From positions 1-6,813 of the forward strand of contig DJUV01000148.1 of assembly GCA_002440625.1 (NCBI GenBank): DNA of 6,813 nucleotides. The letters run 5' to 3'. The DNA is from Rhodobacteraceae bacterium UBA6273 (GTDB lineage: Bacteria; Pseudomonadota; Alphaproteobacteria; Rhodobacterales; Rhodobacteraceae). The position numbers and the translations under genes were made by a program. The notes under the pieces are model-generated. The model did no database searches, was not told where the DNA came from, and was given only the letters and a program-made list of their open reading frames with translations. Shown piece by piece: positions 6,567-6,813 of this stretch. Positions within the stretch are counted from its first letter, which is position 1, and each line of letters starts with the position of its first letter.

Positions 6567-6813
6567 CAAGATCGCCGAACCCCTATCAGGACGACCGCGG
6601 CAACAAGGACCGCAGCATCACCCGCGCGGGTGGCGGCGGGATGGAGCTGCCGGAGGTGTCGGGCCGCGTCACGCCCTCGCCGGGCGGGCCGTTCCTTGCG
6701 GCCGAGAACATGACTGGCGGCTACGGTGCCGCCGACATCCTGCACGATTGCACCCTGACCGTCGAAAAGGGCCAGATCGCGGTGATCGTCGGCCCGAACG
6801 GCGCCGGCAAGTC
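6563..6813 (+). CDS. livF: Branched-chain amino acid ABC transporter ATP-binding protein LivF, 5' part only
   Basis: The gene begins inside the last codons of livG (ATGA overlap), which implies translational coupling. It is open to the window edge: 83 complete codons plus two bases. The ABC domain starts at FLAAENMTGGYG (44-55), continues ADILHDCTLTVEKGQIAVIVG, and stops within Walker A at GPNGAGK (77-83). The GGYG A-loop region and ILHD...TV strand order fit LivF rather than LivG. About 43 residues precede the ABC domain: charged, Gly/Arg/Asp/Pro-rich (DDRGNKDRSITR, then GGGG and a PSPGG stretch) and without hydrophobic segments. E. coli-type LivF lacks such an extension. Internal ATGs at codons 27 and 50 could be starts, but codon 50 would cut the first strand and neither has a clear ribosome-binding site. 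The remaining two-thirds, and probably livH/livM, lie beyond the window. Confidence 0.9.
   Translation, partial: MTRSPNPYQDDRGNKDRSITRAGGGGMELPEVSGRVTPSPGGPFLAAENMTGGYGAADILHDCTLTVEKGQIAVIVGPNGAGK

Noticed and set aside
5553..6569. 338-codon minus-strand open frame over livG
   Set aside because: It lies opposite a fully motif-bearing ABC ATPase and spans the livK terminator. There is no ribosome-binding site or family resemblance.

Overview
The window is a high-GC alphaproteobacterial chromosome segment, most likely from a Rhodobacteraceae/Paracoccaceae member. The reasons are strong GC bias at third codon positions, a class II DAHP synthase, a YicC protein, a short PAS protein of a type common in alphaproteobacteria, and a liv-type transporter cluster headed by a GlxA/AraC-like regulator. 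The taxonomic placement is inferred from gene content and protein style, not from a search.

Layout: (1) 1-878, minus strand: yicC, lacking only its last few codons at the window edge. (2) 879-1038: divergent intergenic region with GTTAAC/TTAGGGTT repeats. (3) 1039-1728, plus: a PAS-domain protein of unknown partner. (4) 1729-1788: convergent gap with a hairpin that can terminate transcription in both directions. (5) 1789-3159, minus: class II DAHP synthase, the first step of the shikimate pathway, with a recognisable promoter and a leader of about 30 nt. (6) 3306-4331, plus: a DJ-1/PfpI-AraC (GlxA-family) regulator. (7) 4477-5661, plus: a LivK-type periplasmic amino-acid-binding protein, followed by a strong intrinsic terminator. 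(8) 5766-6566 and 6563-end, plus: LivG and LivF ATPases overlapping by ATGA. LivF runs off the window at its Walker A motif.

Functional reading: the right half is the start of a HAAT-family (branched-chain or other amino acid/amide) ABC importer. The binding protein comes first and the ATPases next. The permeases LivH/LivM are not in the window and presumably follow. The regulator just upstream, on the same strand, is a plausible local controller. The terminator between livK and livG would favour binding protein over ATPase expression. The left half is housekeeping (RNA metabolism, aromatic biosynthesis) plus one possible signalling protein. No mobile element, CRISPR array, tRNA or rRNA is visible. 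I do not see an evidently new system. The most testable oddities are the LivF N-terminal extension, the LivG Walker B variant, the regulator-transporter pairing, and the repeat cluster between yicC and the PAS gene.
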